Assembly: GCA_963681505.1 (NCBI GenBank)
Contig: OY811973.1
Coordinates: forward strand, 11,609,983-11,673,982
DNA: 64,000 bases
Direction: 5' to 3'
From: Eunapius fragilis
Taxonomy: Eukaryota > Porifera > Demospongiae > Spongillida > Spongillidae
Shown here: piece after piece, positions 22,871 to 34,619 of the stretch
Numbering within the stretch: position 1 is the stretch's first letter
How the letters are laid out: every line of letters starts with the position of its first letter
Program-made: the position numbers and the translations under genes
Notes under the pieces: generated by a model
The model's database searches: none
What the model saw: the letters and a program-made list of their open reading frames with translations, nothing else
Told to the model about the DNA's origin: nothing

Positions 22871-23162
22871 GGGGGGAACAGAATCCATTAGCAGAACGTG
22901 TGTCCCCCCCCCCCCCCCCCCCCTCCCTCCCTCCCTGACAGGATCCGCTAGCGGGAATGTCCGGGGGGACCATTTTAGTTGGGGACATAATCCATGCACT
23001 ATCATGACACCGGACGGCTCTCCGGTTTGGCGATACACACAACAACTTGTATAGGCCATGCATGCACTAACGTAGATCTGATTATACCGAGTATCTTCAT
23101 ACGCTACGACGCGACGTACCTTGCACAGCCAGCGCCAATATCAACACGACTTGGAGCACCAT
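18480..23162 (-). CDS. Six-Ig transmembrane receptor with tyrosine-motif tail (receptor C)
   Basis: Thirteen exons join in phase: 23120-23162, 21845-22147, 21386-21703, 21015-21321, 20686-20960, 20317-20631, 20004-20261, 19859-19942, 19594-19701, 19474-19531, 19073-19280, 18908-19009, 18480-18638 (2538 nt, 845 aa). The product has a signal peptide (MVLQVVLILALAVQ), then six Ig-like domains, one per exon, at about residues 15-115, 116-221, 222-323, 324-415, 416-520 and 521-606. Typical pairs are LNCIVQG with YHCRATS and FTCEASG with YQCMASN. An N-glycosylated stem and a valine-rich membrane helix (about 635-658) follow. The 187-residue tail has tyrosines at about 710 (GIYETV), 750 (YSLPD), 778 (YTVPD) and 828 (ETYTVQV) and no kinase domain. 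Introns between Ig exons are mostly phase 1. Ligand unknown; probably an adhesion or recognition receptor. Confidence 0.85.
22549..22923. repeat. Cluster of C and G homopolymer runs in intron 1 of receptor C
   Basis: A C run at about 22549-22570, a G run of more than 40 bases at 22826-22876 broken by a single A, and another C run at 22903-22923. They sit in the first intron of the six-Ig gene. Long glycine or proline frames over this stretch are artefacts of the runs. Confidence 0.9.
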
Positions 23163-25560
23163 TACGACGGCTGAGCGGGCTTTAGAAGTCAATATCTAGA
23201 TAAAAATAATATTATGCGTAACACAAAGTGACCACATGCAGGCAAGCAAATCCCCCCACAGATCGAATCGGGATGTGTCGGTGTGTTTTATCCAATATGA
23301 ATGTACGAAAGAAGAACATGTCTATATGGCTAGGCCTTGTAAACAGACTGCTCCTCCTCAGAAGATGTGATCGTCAAATTTAAAAGTGTTATGTAAGCCA
23401 TACAATGTCAGAATGCATATAAGCTACCAAGTAATCCAAGGCACATTAGGTGTGTATCGATTGGACTGATGTAAATCGTGCTTGAATTATATTGATGTAA
23501 AAAAAATTACAATTGGTAGACTCCTTACCTGATTTTTCTTTCAGACCCGTCTCAGTGGCTACTCCTTCCACACTATATACTGTACATATAGTGTAGGGGT
23601 ACATGGCAACGGCTGATATTTAAAGGCCAAACGACACAATGTCTAGGGCATACAAGAGTCCACGTGTTGCCAAGGAGGGGCGTATACAATGTGCATCAAT
23701 AGGCCGACGAACGTTGGGTCGTGATCAATTTATGCATTGATATATATAGATCTCAGTATCGCGATGAACACATTCACCAACAGATACAACGTAAGCAAGC
23801 ATATGATTTTAATAACCAGCCATAGCACATTAATCATGCCATTTCTCCTTCACGTGCATGAAAGCATTTACCACTTTGATACAATGAATAGGTTTAAAAA
23901 TGATAACGATGATCAGCTATAAGGCCATGCAATCAAACGAACTTTATAAAAGAAAAATGTTCTATGTTTGTATCAGTATTAAAGGCGAACGCGTTTAACA
24001 TAAAGGAATGTTATTGTGACTGTTTTTGCTCGATTTGTAAGGCGCTCAAAGTAACCTGAACTTGCGTTTCACACAAAACCCACAGGTAGGAGTCAATCTT
24101 GCCTGGCCATACCTTATTTTGAGGGTTTTGATATTTTGGCTAGCGGATAGCTCTTTTGCGCTGATCAATGGACTTACTACCTTTGAACAGTATAGAGCCC
24201 TGGCTTTGGTACGAACCACTAATGAGGATAAACAGAAGCCTAGTATGCGTTTTGGCTGCGGCCTGGCATGTAAAAGAAAATTAAAATATCATGCACTCCC
24301 TTCTATAGTACATACATCGGCTATACATGCAGCCGTGAGAACGAACACAAACATGAAATATTGACTGAGGATAAATGAAGTTCTCATGCCAATGGCTTTT
24401 TTAGCTCGTGTTGTGGCAGACTGTTTGAGGGGGAAATGTGTTTTCTATTGTTTATATGTTGGCTTTCATTTCTTCAATTGAGTGTTCGTATTTTTCAGAG
24501 AGTTCAGTGTAGTGTGCCACTAGTAATGTCTGTGAGACGTAAACTGGCTCTGCATGTGATAGCTGATTTACGCGAATGATCAGTTCAACATATGGATTTA
24601 AACATGAAGTTATAAATAAAATCTTTGTTGCATGAGGCATGAAAACCTGACCGCATGCACCATCGGTCTACATGTAATGTGAGATCCCACCTCCCATTAT
24701 TTGTATTAAAATCATTAGTTGTAAGCTTAATTGGGCATTATAGAAACAGTACGATTGAAATGGATTCAATAAAAGCATGACCAAATCACACGCACGTACT
24801 AATTATAAGTGCAACATGGCGGGCTGCTTAAGAGGATTCGGACGATCTAGTAGAGGTACTAGAAGGAAATTTTCAATTAAGTTCTACTGGCAGTTTTTGT
24901 ATAGGGCGCGCACGGTTCATTCAGTGCTCCTGGCGACAATTCTGGGCAAGTGGTGTTTTAGACCAGGAATTAATTTCGAAAACCAGCCCGACATGTATAA
25001 GGTCAGTTTTAGGGTTAGAGTTAAGCCGTGGAATAATGTGATAGGTCTGCGTACATTAGAATAGATCTAATGTACGCAGTATCAATAGAATATCAATAGA
25101 AGCAATCTCTCGGGAGCCAAGCTGGGAAAAATCTGTTGTAAACCCGCAAACCCTGAGTAATATATTGAGGCATATATGTATGTCACTATTTGGGCCTTCG
25201 CGTTTTGGTGGAAGAGCGGGTATCATCAAGCCTACAATGTGTTCGCCGAAAGAGGGGGAAAATGCAATAATCCACATTTGTGATAATATATCATGAATGG
25301 TATATAATGGTATCATGCCAATTACATTTTTAGATTCAGCATCTATTTCTGAACAGAATACATTCATTTTAATTTATTTAGTAAACAAAATAATGCACCA
25401 TAGTAAACAACTGCTGGTCAGGTTGGATGTTAAAGCTATAACTCCTCTATTTTTTGCAGTTAAGGAACCAGATTTTTTTGTGTATGCATACCCAATACGG
25501 ATAAGTACCTATATTTTAATTGTATTGAGCTTTTTAAAGCTGTAGAGATCGGTAGTAGAG
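23163..25560. other. No gene recognised; perfect hairpin at 25047-25079
   Basis: Upstream (5') region of the six-Ig gene followed by intergenic DNA. A perfect 14-bp inverted repeat, CTGCGTACATTAGA and its complement separated by 5 bases, lies at 25047-25079. No ORF with a recognisable domain was found, including 24777-25064. Confidence 0.55.
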
Positions 25561-25567
25561 TATGACT

Positions 25568-26420
25568 TTTCAGAGGGAGGCGGGGACTTTGTGCAATTTC
25601 GGATTCCATTGCATGAAGCAGTCCCCAGTGTACACTGTATGCGTATATTTATATATTTTTATAGCGTTAATGGAAACACCAATCCATAGCTTAAAAAAAG
25701 CTTTATAATGCACTCATTTTGTACAATTCTTGTGAATCTTAGTAAAGCATCAGACTTGCTGACATCTATTGAGATACGATGGAAATCAACAGCAACAGCT
25801 CAGGCGATACTTTCAGTGAAGACGATGCCATGGGTCCTTTTCAGAACTGAATGCAGCATGGCATCAGAAGGTCCATGCTCAAATAGATCAGGTGTTCTGA
25901 AAAGAGGCCAACGAGGAAACAAGATATGACAGCGCTATTGGCAGTGGCAGGAAGCAGCATGTTGCCATCAAAAAGAGGATGCAAAAGAGAAAGCTCCGCA
26001 TGCCATCGTAATAAACCACGCTCAAAAAGAGTCATCTGCTGCAGAGGAAAAGTTCAACTTTCTCACCTCACGATGCGGTCAAATATGACACAGACACCAT
26101 TAACAATGCCGCTGTCTCCACAGCACTGTTGTACATACAAAAGGATGCTTGATACAAAAGGCATTTTCTATCGTCGCTATTAGTACTGCAGCAACGACGT
26201 AACTGTATTGCACCATGCGGATTACTGTTGGAATGTTTTGATACACGGATTACCCATGCAAATGGCTGTGTTTTTTAGCTTTTGATCAATTATAAATCAG
26301 TGTTTCCATTAACGCAATAAAAAATATACGTATACATTGGGGACTGCTTCATACCATGGAATATCTTTCATTCCTTAAGTCGAACCGAAATTGCACGACC
26401 CCCCCCCCCGCCCTCGGTGG
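25568..26420. mobile_element. Non-autonomous DNA transposon with long inverted ends
   Basis: The arm at about 25568-25680 (GGAGGCGGGGACTTTGTGCAATTTCGG ... GAAGCAGTCCCC ... GCGTTAATGGAAACAC) recurs inverted at about 26298-26415 (GTGTTTCCATTAACGC ... GGGGACTGCTTC ... CGAAATTGCACGACCCC). The arms are about 110 bp with indels. The interior of about 600 bp has no domain I recognise. Superfamily not assigned. Confidence 0.6.
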
Positions 26421-27351
26421 ATATATGTGATCATAATAGCCTACATGGGTACCAATCGCCGCCAACTGAAACGCGAACTGAGGTAGGGCTACACCTAATA
26501 TAAAAACAAACTTAGTGCTCAAAAGCGGTCTCTGCCGGATCACCGGTTGGACCAAATGTGACAGACAAAATCGGTCCGACCATGCAAGTAAAAATACAAT
26601 ATGGGTGGAGGGGTCGTAATAGTAGAATAGAACCATACACGTCACTCATAATAATTACATGTATGCATAGAGCACGAGCGTTTTGTATAGACCTATAAAC
26701 TCAGTGTGCATCAATGAACATTCAGTGTTTCGGAGACTAGCTGGCATGGGCTGTGATATGATTTTATATGGCACGTCGTCGTGCAATCTGTTAAATACCC
26801 TCAAGAGTATAAGAAGCAGGCTTCTTCTTCTTATTTAAAATTCTACTAGTACACACAACATGCATAATATGCTCTTTTCTAAATCGTCGTTGTTAATGCG
26901 GAGAACTGAACAAAATGAATAGCGATTTGTATTTTTAAAAGCCTTCATTCACAAGGCGGAATACAAGTTTGCAAACCGAAGCTTGTGACAAACGCCGAAA
27001 AGCATCAATATTTGATCACCATCGTGATTTCGGCACACGAAGGAAATAATCCTTCGGGCTTCGGCGAATGAATGCAGAATACTAATCTGAGGTGTTATGC
27101 CATTTGCACGGACGTACGTATTGACCATTGGCAGTATCGATTAAAGTCTTATACCTATTTCACCATTTTTAAAATACCGCGCTCACCCGCCGCGCCCGCG
27201 AGCTTTACAATAATCATATTCATAGGCACCTGGTGGATTCTGATGGATCCTCCTCCAAATTCCAAAGCCAACTAAGGTGTGGCGATGCTTAGCCAGCCAG
27301 CGCCAAGCATAGATCGGAATCCAGTGCAGAACTAGAGACTCAATAGTAGCG

Positions 27352-28302
27352 ATGGGCAAGGCTACCCAAAATTGTACTACCGTTGGTGTGATGAAACCAA
27401 TCATAATCTTTTATTTCACTTTTTCAATCGCAGCTGCGCTAATCTACATGGCCACCATCATAATCATCGTCCGGACACGCGCTTACAGGCAATTTCACCA
27501 CCGTCTTTCGCTTTATCTATCGGTTGGCGGCTGTTTGCGCATCTTGGCACTATGGATATCAGCTGTACCGGTCGACTACCAAACACCAGACGACAGTCCT
27601 ATATCGGTAAGAGAGGGTTGGAATGGATTGTGCGCTTTTGGAGGTTTCGTTAACCAGTACACGGGGTTTCTCCAAACCTTTACCGTGGTATGGATATCGG
27701 TCTACATTTTCTTTGCTGTCGTATTCTTGAAGCAGCTGACCCAGCGCAAGTACGAAATGACAGGTTTGGCCATTGTCGCTCTCACTCCGTTTCTGCTTAC
27801 CTTGGTGCCGTTTATTAGCAAGGACTCGTACGGATTATCGCAATCGATCTGTTGGATTGCCGAACCTTCCTGTGAAGGTCAAGGTGTGACATTTATTTAC
27901 TCGCTGGCCATAGCTACCGTGCCGCAAATTGTGCTGACTCAATTCGGACTCCTGCTGATGTCAATAGCGATTATTAGTTTGCTTCGAAGGATATATCTGA
28001 AAATATTCGAGCATCACTACTGGATAGTGGTAAAAGAAATCCTTCCAGTGATGTTATTTCCATTGCTCTATTCGTTAGTCTTCTTTGGGAGAATGATAGG
28101 GCTCATAATTGTTGGAAAAAACAATCCTGGATTGGTTGGTACAGTTACCATTGCATTGATTCTCACGGCGTGCTCTGTTTCTCTTCCAATATCACTACTA
28201 TTACGGCCCAACGTTCGCAAGGCTCTGTCTCTCTTCTGTGACTCGCGCGTGGACGAAGAGGAAACAGAAATGATTAGCGGCGGGTATTCGAAATTACAAT
28301 AG
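27352..28302 (+). CDS. Seven-transmembrane receptor, single exon
   Basis: A 316-residue intronless frame with seven hydrophobic helices at about 15-42, 49-74, 91-125, 134-154, 179-214, 227-254 and 261-287, a short N-terminus and a 28-residue tail. Cysteine NGLCAF at the start of helix 3 and SICWIAEPSC in the second outer loop could form the conserved GPCR disulfide. After helix 7 the sequence reads SLLLRPNVRKAL, like the helix-8 entry of cAMP-receptor-like and adhesion/secretin-like GPCRs. There is no DRY or NPxxY motif, so it is not rhodopsin class. The chosen ATG gives a full helix 1 with no upstream exon needed. Coupling and ligand unknown. It stands alone between transposon remnants. Confidence 0.8.
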   Translation: MGKATQNCTTVGVMKPIIIFYFTFSIAAALIYMATIIIIVRTRAYRQFHHRLSLYLSVGGCLRILALWISAVPVDYQTPDDSPISVREGWNGLCAFGGFVNQYTGFLQTFTVVWISVYIFFAVVFLKQLTQRKYEMTGLAIVALTPFLLTLVPFISKDSYGLSQSICWIAEPSCEGQGVTFIYSLAIATVPQIVLTQFGLLLMSIAIISLLRRIYLKIFEHHYWIVVKEILPVMLFPLLYSLVFFGRMIGLIIVGKNNPGLVGTVTIALILTACSVSLPISLLLRPNVRKALSLFCDSRVDEEETEMISGGYSKLQ

Positions 28303-28398
28303 TATATTTGTGATAAACTGATTATAAGTTACATAATAATTATTTATCAGCACAATTAAGGTACAAGATACAAGAGAATATTACAAAACACTACACAT

Positions 28399-28767
28399 CT
28401 ATATCCCCCACCCAGAACAATCCCCCCAACTTTGAAGCGCCCAGTCTAGCGGTCGCAGACCCACATGGTTTTTTGAAAAAGGATCCTTGCAGCCCTTGAC
28501 CACAGATTTCGCGGATAATTGCTCTTCCACGGAGCTATTCAGCGCCAAAATGACGCCTTTCGTCTTCCCTTCCGAGCGCACCACTTCCTCCTCGTCACCA
28601 AGCCACTTCAAAGTAGAGAGTCGTTCCAATACATGCCCACCACAGGGGAATATCACCACTTCAGCCAGACACAGCATGTAACGTGAGGTGGCCAGCCTAC
28701 ACGTACATATGCAACGGACTGATAACTGTTTGAAGTTTCGTGTCTTCACTTCTTTTCGTGTCTTCAC
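28399..28767 (-). CDS. Uncharacterised minus-strand ORF facing the 7TM gene
   Basis: An open frame of about 120 codons, convergent with the 7TM gene and ending about 100 bp from its stop. The composition looks protein-like (FKQLSVRCICTCRLATSRYM; CLAEVVIFPCGGHVLERL) but no family is recognised. It could be an exon, since a possible acceptor (CAACCAGCAG) lies just upstream, or a fragment of a mobile element. Confidence 0.25.
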   Translation of the reverse strand: MKTRKEVKTRNFKQLSVRCICTCRLATSRYMLCLAEVVIFPCGGHVLERLSTLKWLGDEEEVVRSEGKTKGVILALNSSVEEQLSAKSVVKGCKDPFSKNHVGLRPLDWALQSWGDCSGWGI

Positions 28768-29257
28768 TGCTGGTTGCGGCTGGACTTCAAATAGTCAATT
28801 CTTGATTATAAACAATTTTAATGTTCCATGCAGTAACAGTTTGGCAATATGGGCGGACATGTACACATATAGAGCCGTATGGTCAGTGCAATCATTACAA
28901 GGGCCTCATGCAGATGCTCTTAGATTCAGTACTTATCTCTGATTCCACAACGTGCAAGAATATTAAAAATTTGAATCACGCCTAAGACACGTGGGTCAGC
29001 AGCTATGGCAGCTGACGTTCGGAAACAAAAATAAACCAAACTCAAGGGCATATTACAAAAAATTTCTGTTGTGGTGCAGAGAGGCAATGCAGCATCTGAT
29101 TTAGATGCAGTGTAATCATATATGTATTGAACTTAGTGTTTCTTTCTTTCTGTACCTTTATTAGCTTAGCCGCATAGAATTAGTATATATATTTTTACCA
29201 CCTCTTTTTATAAAAAGTCTTGATGTAAAATAATGAAAATTTGGCCAACGATTCTAA

Positions 29258-29485
29258 GTGTTCGGAACTTGGCTGGGTTTCTATACGGTTATCATTGCAG
29301 TTGAAACTTATGGTTGCTGGGATGCAGAAGCCCAGCGCACCATTTCCCGACTAGCATCCTGGTCTGGCCATTCAGATGCAGTGCAGCAAATCCAAGGCCA
29401 TAACTACAATCACCAACATTTTAGTCTAAAATTAATCAAAGCGGCAAATGCCAGAGCTTTGCTTTCACGTTCTGGCTTTAGGTGA
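29258..29485 (+). mobile_element. 3' remnant of a reverse-transcriptase retroelement
   Basis: The frame contains VETYGCWDAEAQRTISRLAS and, after a gap, KLIKAANARALLSRSGFR. This matches the C-terminal end of the RT element at 53760-56335 (VESYGAWGKEALESISQLAS ... RANAIAILARS). Only the last 70 or so residues remain. Confidence 0.6.
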
Positions 29486-29689
29486 TCTGAGGATGGAATT
29501 TATAACTTTGCTTTATTACACGTTCATGTGTTGCATTGTAATCAAAAATAATAATAATAACGCCCATTCATATGTAGTCACGTGATACATTTGAAAATAG
29601 CTAGCTGGTGTAATTAGTAAATTAAACCAAGTACCAAATAAAGTGCTACTCGCTTTACTGAGTTAATTGCCCGAACAGTAGTCTCTGGC

Positions 29690-29955
29690 GTTCTTTAAAA
29701 CGTTCTTGTAGTGAGTTATGCTAACCCGAAGGAAGAAGATGACGACGGAGGAGAAATTTTAGATGGGAGTGGGTACGGACAATGGGGAGAAGTATTTTTT
29801 GCTCTCTAAAAGTGCACAGTCGATCTAGTCTTAAGACACGGAAACAACGCAGAACTGTTCCCCTTTTTGATGTCGCTCGATTGCCACTTAGAGTGAAGTG
29901 ACCATTTTTAATGACTTCATCACATTCCTATATGGAACCTCGTAGGTTCCGATAG
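29690..29955 (+). repeat. Dispersed repeat B, copy b
   Basis: Contains CTTTAAAACGTTCTT, GTGAGTTATGC, a GAAGAAGATGACGACG run and TTTTTAATGACTTCATCAC. It ends with the hairpin GGAACCT-CGT-AGGTTCC at 29934-29950, flanked by CCTATAT on the left and GATA on the right. Confidence 0.65.
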
Positions 29956-30245
29956 CTCTGGATAACTTAGACTGCATCACAACTAAATCAAATCCGGAGC
30001 GAATCTTGATCTGAGGAAAACTGTATTCATTAAATTGGTTGATATCGCTAGCTTGCAGCATCATTTTGAACGCATGCGCGCAGTTGTGATCAAACCGTGG
30101 GAGGGGGGGGGGGGGGGGGGTTTACATTATAACGTGCATTATTGTGATCAGCAAGATCTTATAAAATGAACCCAGATTGTTTAGTATTCAATGGTTTTGC
30201 ATAAGGCCCATTCCAGAGTAATTACATCATCTCCACTGTTCCTGC

Positions 30246-30528
30246 CAGGTTACACCATTGCACAGGTTACACCATTGCACAGGTTACATCATTGCACAGG
30301 TTACATCATTGCACAGGTTACATCATTGCACAGGTTACATCATTGCACAGGTTACATCATTGCACAGGTTACATCATTGCACAGGTTACATCATTGCACA
30401 GGTTACATCATTGCACAGGTTACATCATTGCACTGGTTACATCATTCAACAGGTTATATCATTGCACAGGCTACACCATTGCACTGGTTACATCATTGCA
30501 CAGGATAATCATTGCACAGGTTACATCA
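30246..30528. repeat. 17-bp minisatellite, about 16-17 copies
   Basis: The unit is CAGGTTACATCATTGCA (first units have ACACC). Copies in the middle are identical and those at the right end drift. As 17 is not a multiple of 3, all three plus frames are open and spell the same cycling peptide; this is not evidence of a gene. Confidence 0.97.
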
Positions 30529-31052
30529 TATCTTGGGAGTGGGGCCTGTAATTGTGTATAGTCCTCGGTGCTTATGCCTTTTAAATATTTCTGCACGAAT
30601 CTTTGCTTGAAGGGATCATGTGAGATATTTGAAATGCGTGTAAAAAGCCAGACTTGGATTGCCAGGCACCAGGTCCAATTGGAAGAACTTCTGGTAAACA
30701 TTTATTCAAAGGGGGTAATATGTTACCTAGCTTGTTAATTTAAAACTATTCATGTTCTGAAAACAATTCTAAGCAATGTACAAACACTAGATTCTTGTTG
30801 TCTTCCTAAGCATTCAACATGCAGGCGGCCCTAGGAAATGTTGGTTTTAGTCTTTCCATGAGGTTATTGTTTTCCTGAGAATGGTGGTACATGTTATTTG
30901 TTTTTCAGTACGACTTGAAATACTACGATGCGTCCTCTGAAAAATTTGGGTTTAACTTGCCCTTGCGGGAAGGCATAAGTTGCCCAGATCAAGTGTAAAA
31001 TACAGAAAAATTAGATTCCACAAAGACTTGTCTCTAACGTAAATTAATATTT

Positions 31053-31343
31053 ACAAGTAAATAAAAACATTCTCTACGAGAAAGTTGGTGGGATATAGGA
31101 TTTGATTATGACATTGGTGGTGTAAAAAGCAAGGAAACAAGGTCTTATCAGAAGGGAAAATGTCATAGTCCTATATTTAGCACATTCAAGTTCTAGGGCA
31201 TGTGTTGTTTGTGTGCTAAATATAGGACTATGACATTTTCCCTTCTGATAAGACCTTGTTTCCTTGCTTTTTACACCACCAATGTCATAATCAAATCCTA
31301 TATCCCACCAACTTTCTCGTAGAGAATGTTTTTATTTACTTGT
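31053..31343. repeat. Hairpin MITE family A, copy 2
   Basis: Near-perfect palindrome of about 291 bp. It starts ACAAGTAAATAAAAACATTC and ends with the complement. Arms meet around 31195-31215. The inner arm reads GGTGGTGTAAAAAGCAAGG ... CCTATATTTAGCACA on both sides. No ORF. Confidence 0.92.
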
Positions 31344-31384
31344 TTTCTTTATTTTTTTTCATATATTATATAAAAGCGAGTCCT

Positions 31385-31745
31385 CCAGCCGATTCTGAAG
31401 CTATTGGTGAAATTTTCATCGCTTAGAAATGTTCCTGTCCTGAGTTATGCGTTGCCAAGAAGAAGGAGAAGAAGAAGAAGAATAAGAAGACGACCCGCCC
31501 CTTGTTCCGAGACTGGGTACGAGGACGGGCAGTACACTCTTGTTCTCAACAATAACGCGGTTCAGCGACATGAAACAAAAACGAAACTACTCATTTTTGA
31601 CTTCTAGATCGATTGCTAAAACAAGCTACACGATCCGATCGTCGGGAGTGTTGTTACAGACGGGTCGCGTTTTTTTAATGACATTCATAGTCGTGGTCAA
31701 ATCCTATATGGAAGTTTCTAACGAAACTTCCGATAACTGCATAAT
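31385..31745 (+). repeat. Dispersed repeat B, copy c
   Basis: Begins about 40 bp after MITE copy 2. Carries TCCTGAGTTATGC, a long AGAAGAAGAAGAAGAA run, TTTTTTTAATGACATTCAT and CCTATAT, then the hairpin GGAAGTTTC-TAAC-GAAACTTCC (31710-31731) followed by GATAA. Confidence 0.65.
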
Positions 31746-32109
31746 GACATATCCAACCTTTAGTTCCTGAATTCTTATCAAAATTTTTCTGGTTGTTCAT
31801 TTGTTTTCAATCAGTAACAGCACCAAAGGTCCTGTTTCAGATATTCATGTTAGATGCACTAAAGTTACAGCAGGCGACTCAAAAACATTTATGGTAATAG
31901 ATAGGGATATCATATACATCAGTTCTTAACAAGGTCCCCCGTATGAAAGTGGTGCGTGAGGTCGGGAGGAGGTGAGTCTATAAGCTTAATTAAAAATATT
32001 ATTTCCATTAACCCCTCGCTCGCCCCCTCCTAATACATTTCCGCATTCCCTCATGTACACGCACGCCGCGTGACTTTCAGGTAGTGGTGATGATTTTATT
32101 GATCAAACG

Positions 32110-34619
32110 ATGGGCCAGCGTTATGCCTTTGTAATTGCAGCCTTGTTCTTTATGGAGTGTAACGGTGGTGAGTTCAGCCAACCACAATGCAGTCTACTGG
32201 ACCATTGCACTGACGTGTACTTTCCACACAGCCACGATGATCATTATTTTGCACATGCCGTGTATACATGTATATTTCGCCCTACCCTATTCATATCCAG
32301 ATGGCCCTCTCGTGTCCAGTCTTGAAGGCAGAAGGGCGGCTTTGCCTAGAGAGCAGCTGAAGTTTTCTTGCGCACTTAGCGGGAACACGCTGGTGTGGAT
32401 AACTTCGCTGATCCCTACCAGCAATTCTGGCGACTTCATCGGATTTATTCGCTCGGTCGATGGTGAAGGAACGTCCTATACACTCCCGAGGGTGGGATTT
32501 GTGGCCGTCCTTACTAGCAAGACGAATGGTGTAATGAATTCCACGCTTCAGTTTACAGTCAACCAGACGTTTAATGGAACGGACATAGTATGCACAAACG
32601 GAGCTTTCTACCCTGCCTTCAGCAAGACAATACTCATGGCAGGTATAGCACCTCTCAGATTATTAATTGCACTGATTAATTGCCTATTACCCTTACCTTC
32701 CCCTCCCTCCACACTCCCTATCCAATCATGCGCCAGTCATCCCAGAAGCTCCCGTGAACGTCAGCATTGATATATACACTCTGAGCAGTGCCACAGTTCA
32801 GTGGGCAAGCCCGCTGTTTGATGGCCTGGACAGCGTAGTTTGGTACGCGGTCCGCGTGCTCAGCGGAGGGGTCGCCGTGGCAAACATTACATCGAGCAAT
32901 GGTTCAAATTGCGTCACGATACCGTCGCTGCGAGCCAACACTCCGTACACTATTGAGGTGAGGGCCGTCAACGGGGTTGGATCAAGCCCCGGAGCCTCGC
33001 GTGATTTTACCATCGTACCAGAAGGTAACTTAACGACATCATGTAATAGTATGTACGTGTATGTAAACCCGGTGATGTTTTGTGTCATTGCATTAAACTC
33101 TTTTTAGATCCTCCTGCGCCTGCGAACTTTACTGCGCATGAACGCTGCGACAAGACCGCATCGTTGGTTCTAACGTGGCAGGTTAGGTAGTGAAAGTTTT
33201 GATCAGTTCCGCCTATTCTGCACCTTTAAACAGCGCGCACGTGCATGAGGGTAAATGCATTATGTTGATATGGTTGAGGTAGCATTATAACCCTCGATAC
33301 TTTTCTTCGGTTGTCGCAAACCACAGCTCCAACCTCTCTCGGACCTAGTGCCTCCCGTGATAGCAGTAGTCGTGAACATCACACTAGAACAGCCGGTTCA
33401 ACTGCATCCTAACGCTTCAACTTTTACTATTGATAACGTCGCCAGTCGTACAGCACTGTCCATAACTGTTTATGTAAAGACGGGAACATCAGAAAGCAAA
33501 GGCGCTAATTTGCGTATAGGTAAGTAAACAGTTTGATTGGTTGTGCAAAGTGTACTTGATAACACTAGATGTTTTTGAAATCTCGTCCAACTCACACCTG
33601 TACATAATTGTGCATGTGTGCAGATAAAGGAAAATGCACTGCTGTCATCTCATGCATCCCCAATAAAAAAATAATAAAATGAAGACAATAACCTAATAAT
33701 TCAAAGCATGACTTTAAAAGTTTCTGAATCAAACTGCTTTCTCACACTCGTAAAATATATGTATTGCATTGATAAAGGTGTTTTCAAATGATGACATCCA
33801 TATTTTTATCCCAATGGTGAGATATTACCTGCATTCTTATTGTAATCACAACCAAATTAAATATTTGTTACAGGAAGCAATTGAGTATGATGTGAGCAAT
33901 TTTACAATGGCTCTTCTCCCCCCCCTCCCCTCCACCCAATCCACCTCCAACCCTTTCTCTGTGCTTGCCATATTCAATCCATCCCAGACATCATCAATCG
34001 TATCACATCTGCACAAGTGGTTGTAGCAGACACCACTGCATCCATTCTCTTCACCACCTGCTATTCCAACAGAAGCACTATCTTAGTGCGGTACCAAATG
34101 TGTGATGGAAATAAGACTAACATAAGCAACAACAGCAGTCCTTCTGAAGTAACCTCGGGAAAAGGGAATGGAGCCTATCAAGTGAGCATCTTCTCCCTTT
34201 CCCCAAGTACCGCATACTGCTACAGGGCTGTGTTGTGCGACATTGCCACGTTCCAGCCTATAGGGCCATTAATCGAGGGAGTCTTTGTGACAAACCTGTC
34301 ACTGTCCACTGTAAACAGTGGACTACACACCAACACTTCTATTTCTGCAGTAGGAGCTGCAGACTACAGCATCACTATCGGTGCAGTTGCAGGTACGTTT
34401 CTAATCTGCTTGCTAGTCCTTCTGCTTGTGGTCGCAGCGTTTTGCTACCGCCTAAAGAAGAGAAACACAAAATTCTCAATCGAATTTCAAAGGTCAAAGC
34501 CACACAATTATTGCAGTCCATTTACACCAGCTGATGTTGAAGCGGTTGAAACAATTGACAACGTTGCTTATTGTACCGTAAAGATTGCAAACATTTTAAA
34601 ATCAAATCCAGAGCCTTGA
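32110..34619 (+). CDS. Ig/FN3 transmembrane receptor with ITIM-like tail (receptor A)
   Basis: Six exons join in phase: 32110-32167, 32301-32642, 32746-33024, 33108-33181, 33327-33519, 33988-34619 (1578 nt, 525 aa). Domains: signal peptide (MGQRYAFVIAALFFMECNG); a divergent Ig-like domain to about residue 133 (FSCALSG, DIVCTNG); an FN3 domain to 226 (TVQWASP ... YTIEVRAVNGVG); a second FN3-like domain split by an intron, to 315; and a membrane-proximal Cys-containing FN3-like domain (LSPSTAYCYRAVLC). The membrane helix is at about 446-469. The 56-residue tail has NYCSP (Tyr about 490) and VAYCTV (Tyr about 510). VAYCTV fits the ITIM consensus (S/I/V/L-x-Y-x-x-I/V/L) of vertebrate inhibitory receptors. 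Paralogue at 43961-46348 on the other strand. An AATAAA at 35359 may be its polyadenylation signal. Confidence 0.88.

Noticed and set aside
22520-23063. Glycine- and proline-rich frames on both strands
   Set aside because: Produced by G and C homopolymer runs in intron 1 of the six-Ig gene.
27352-28302. Rhodopsin-class GPCR for the 7TM gene
   Set aside because: DRY and NPxxY motifs are absent and the helix 7 exit resembles other classes.
30191-30561. Three overlapping plus-strand frames of 89-105 codons
   Set aside because: They are the same 17-bp minisatellite read in three frames; openness follows from the repeat unit lacking stops.
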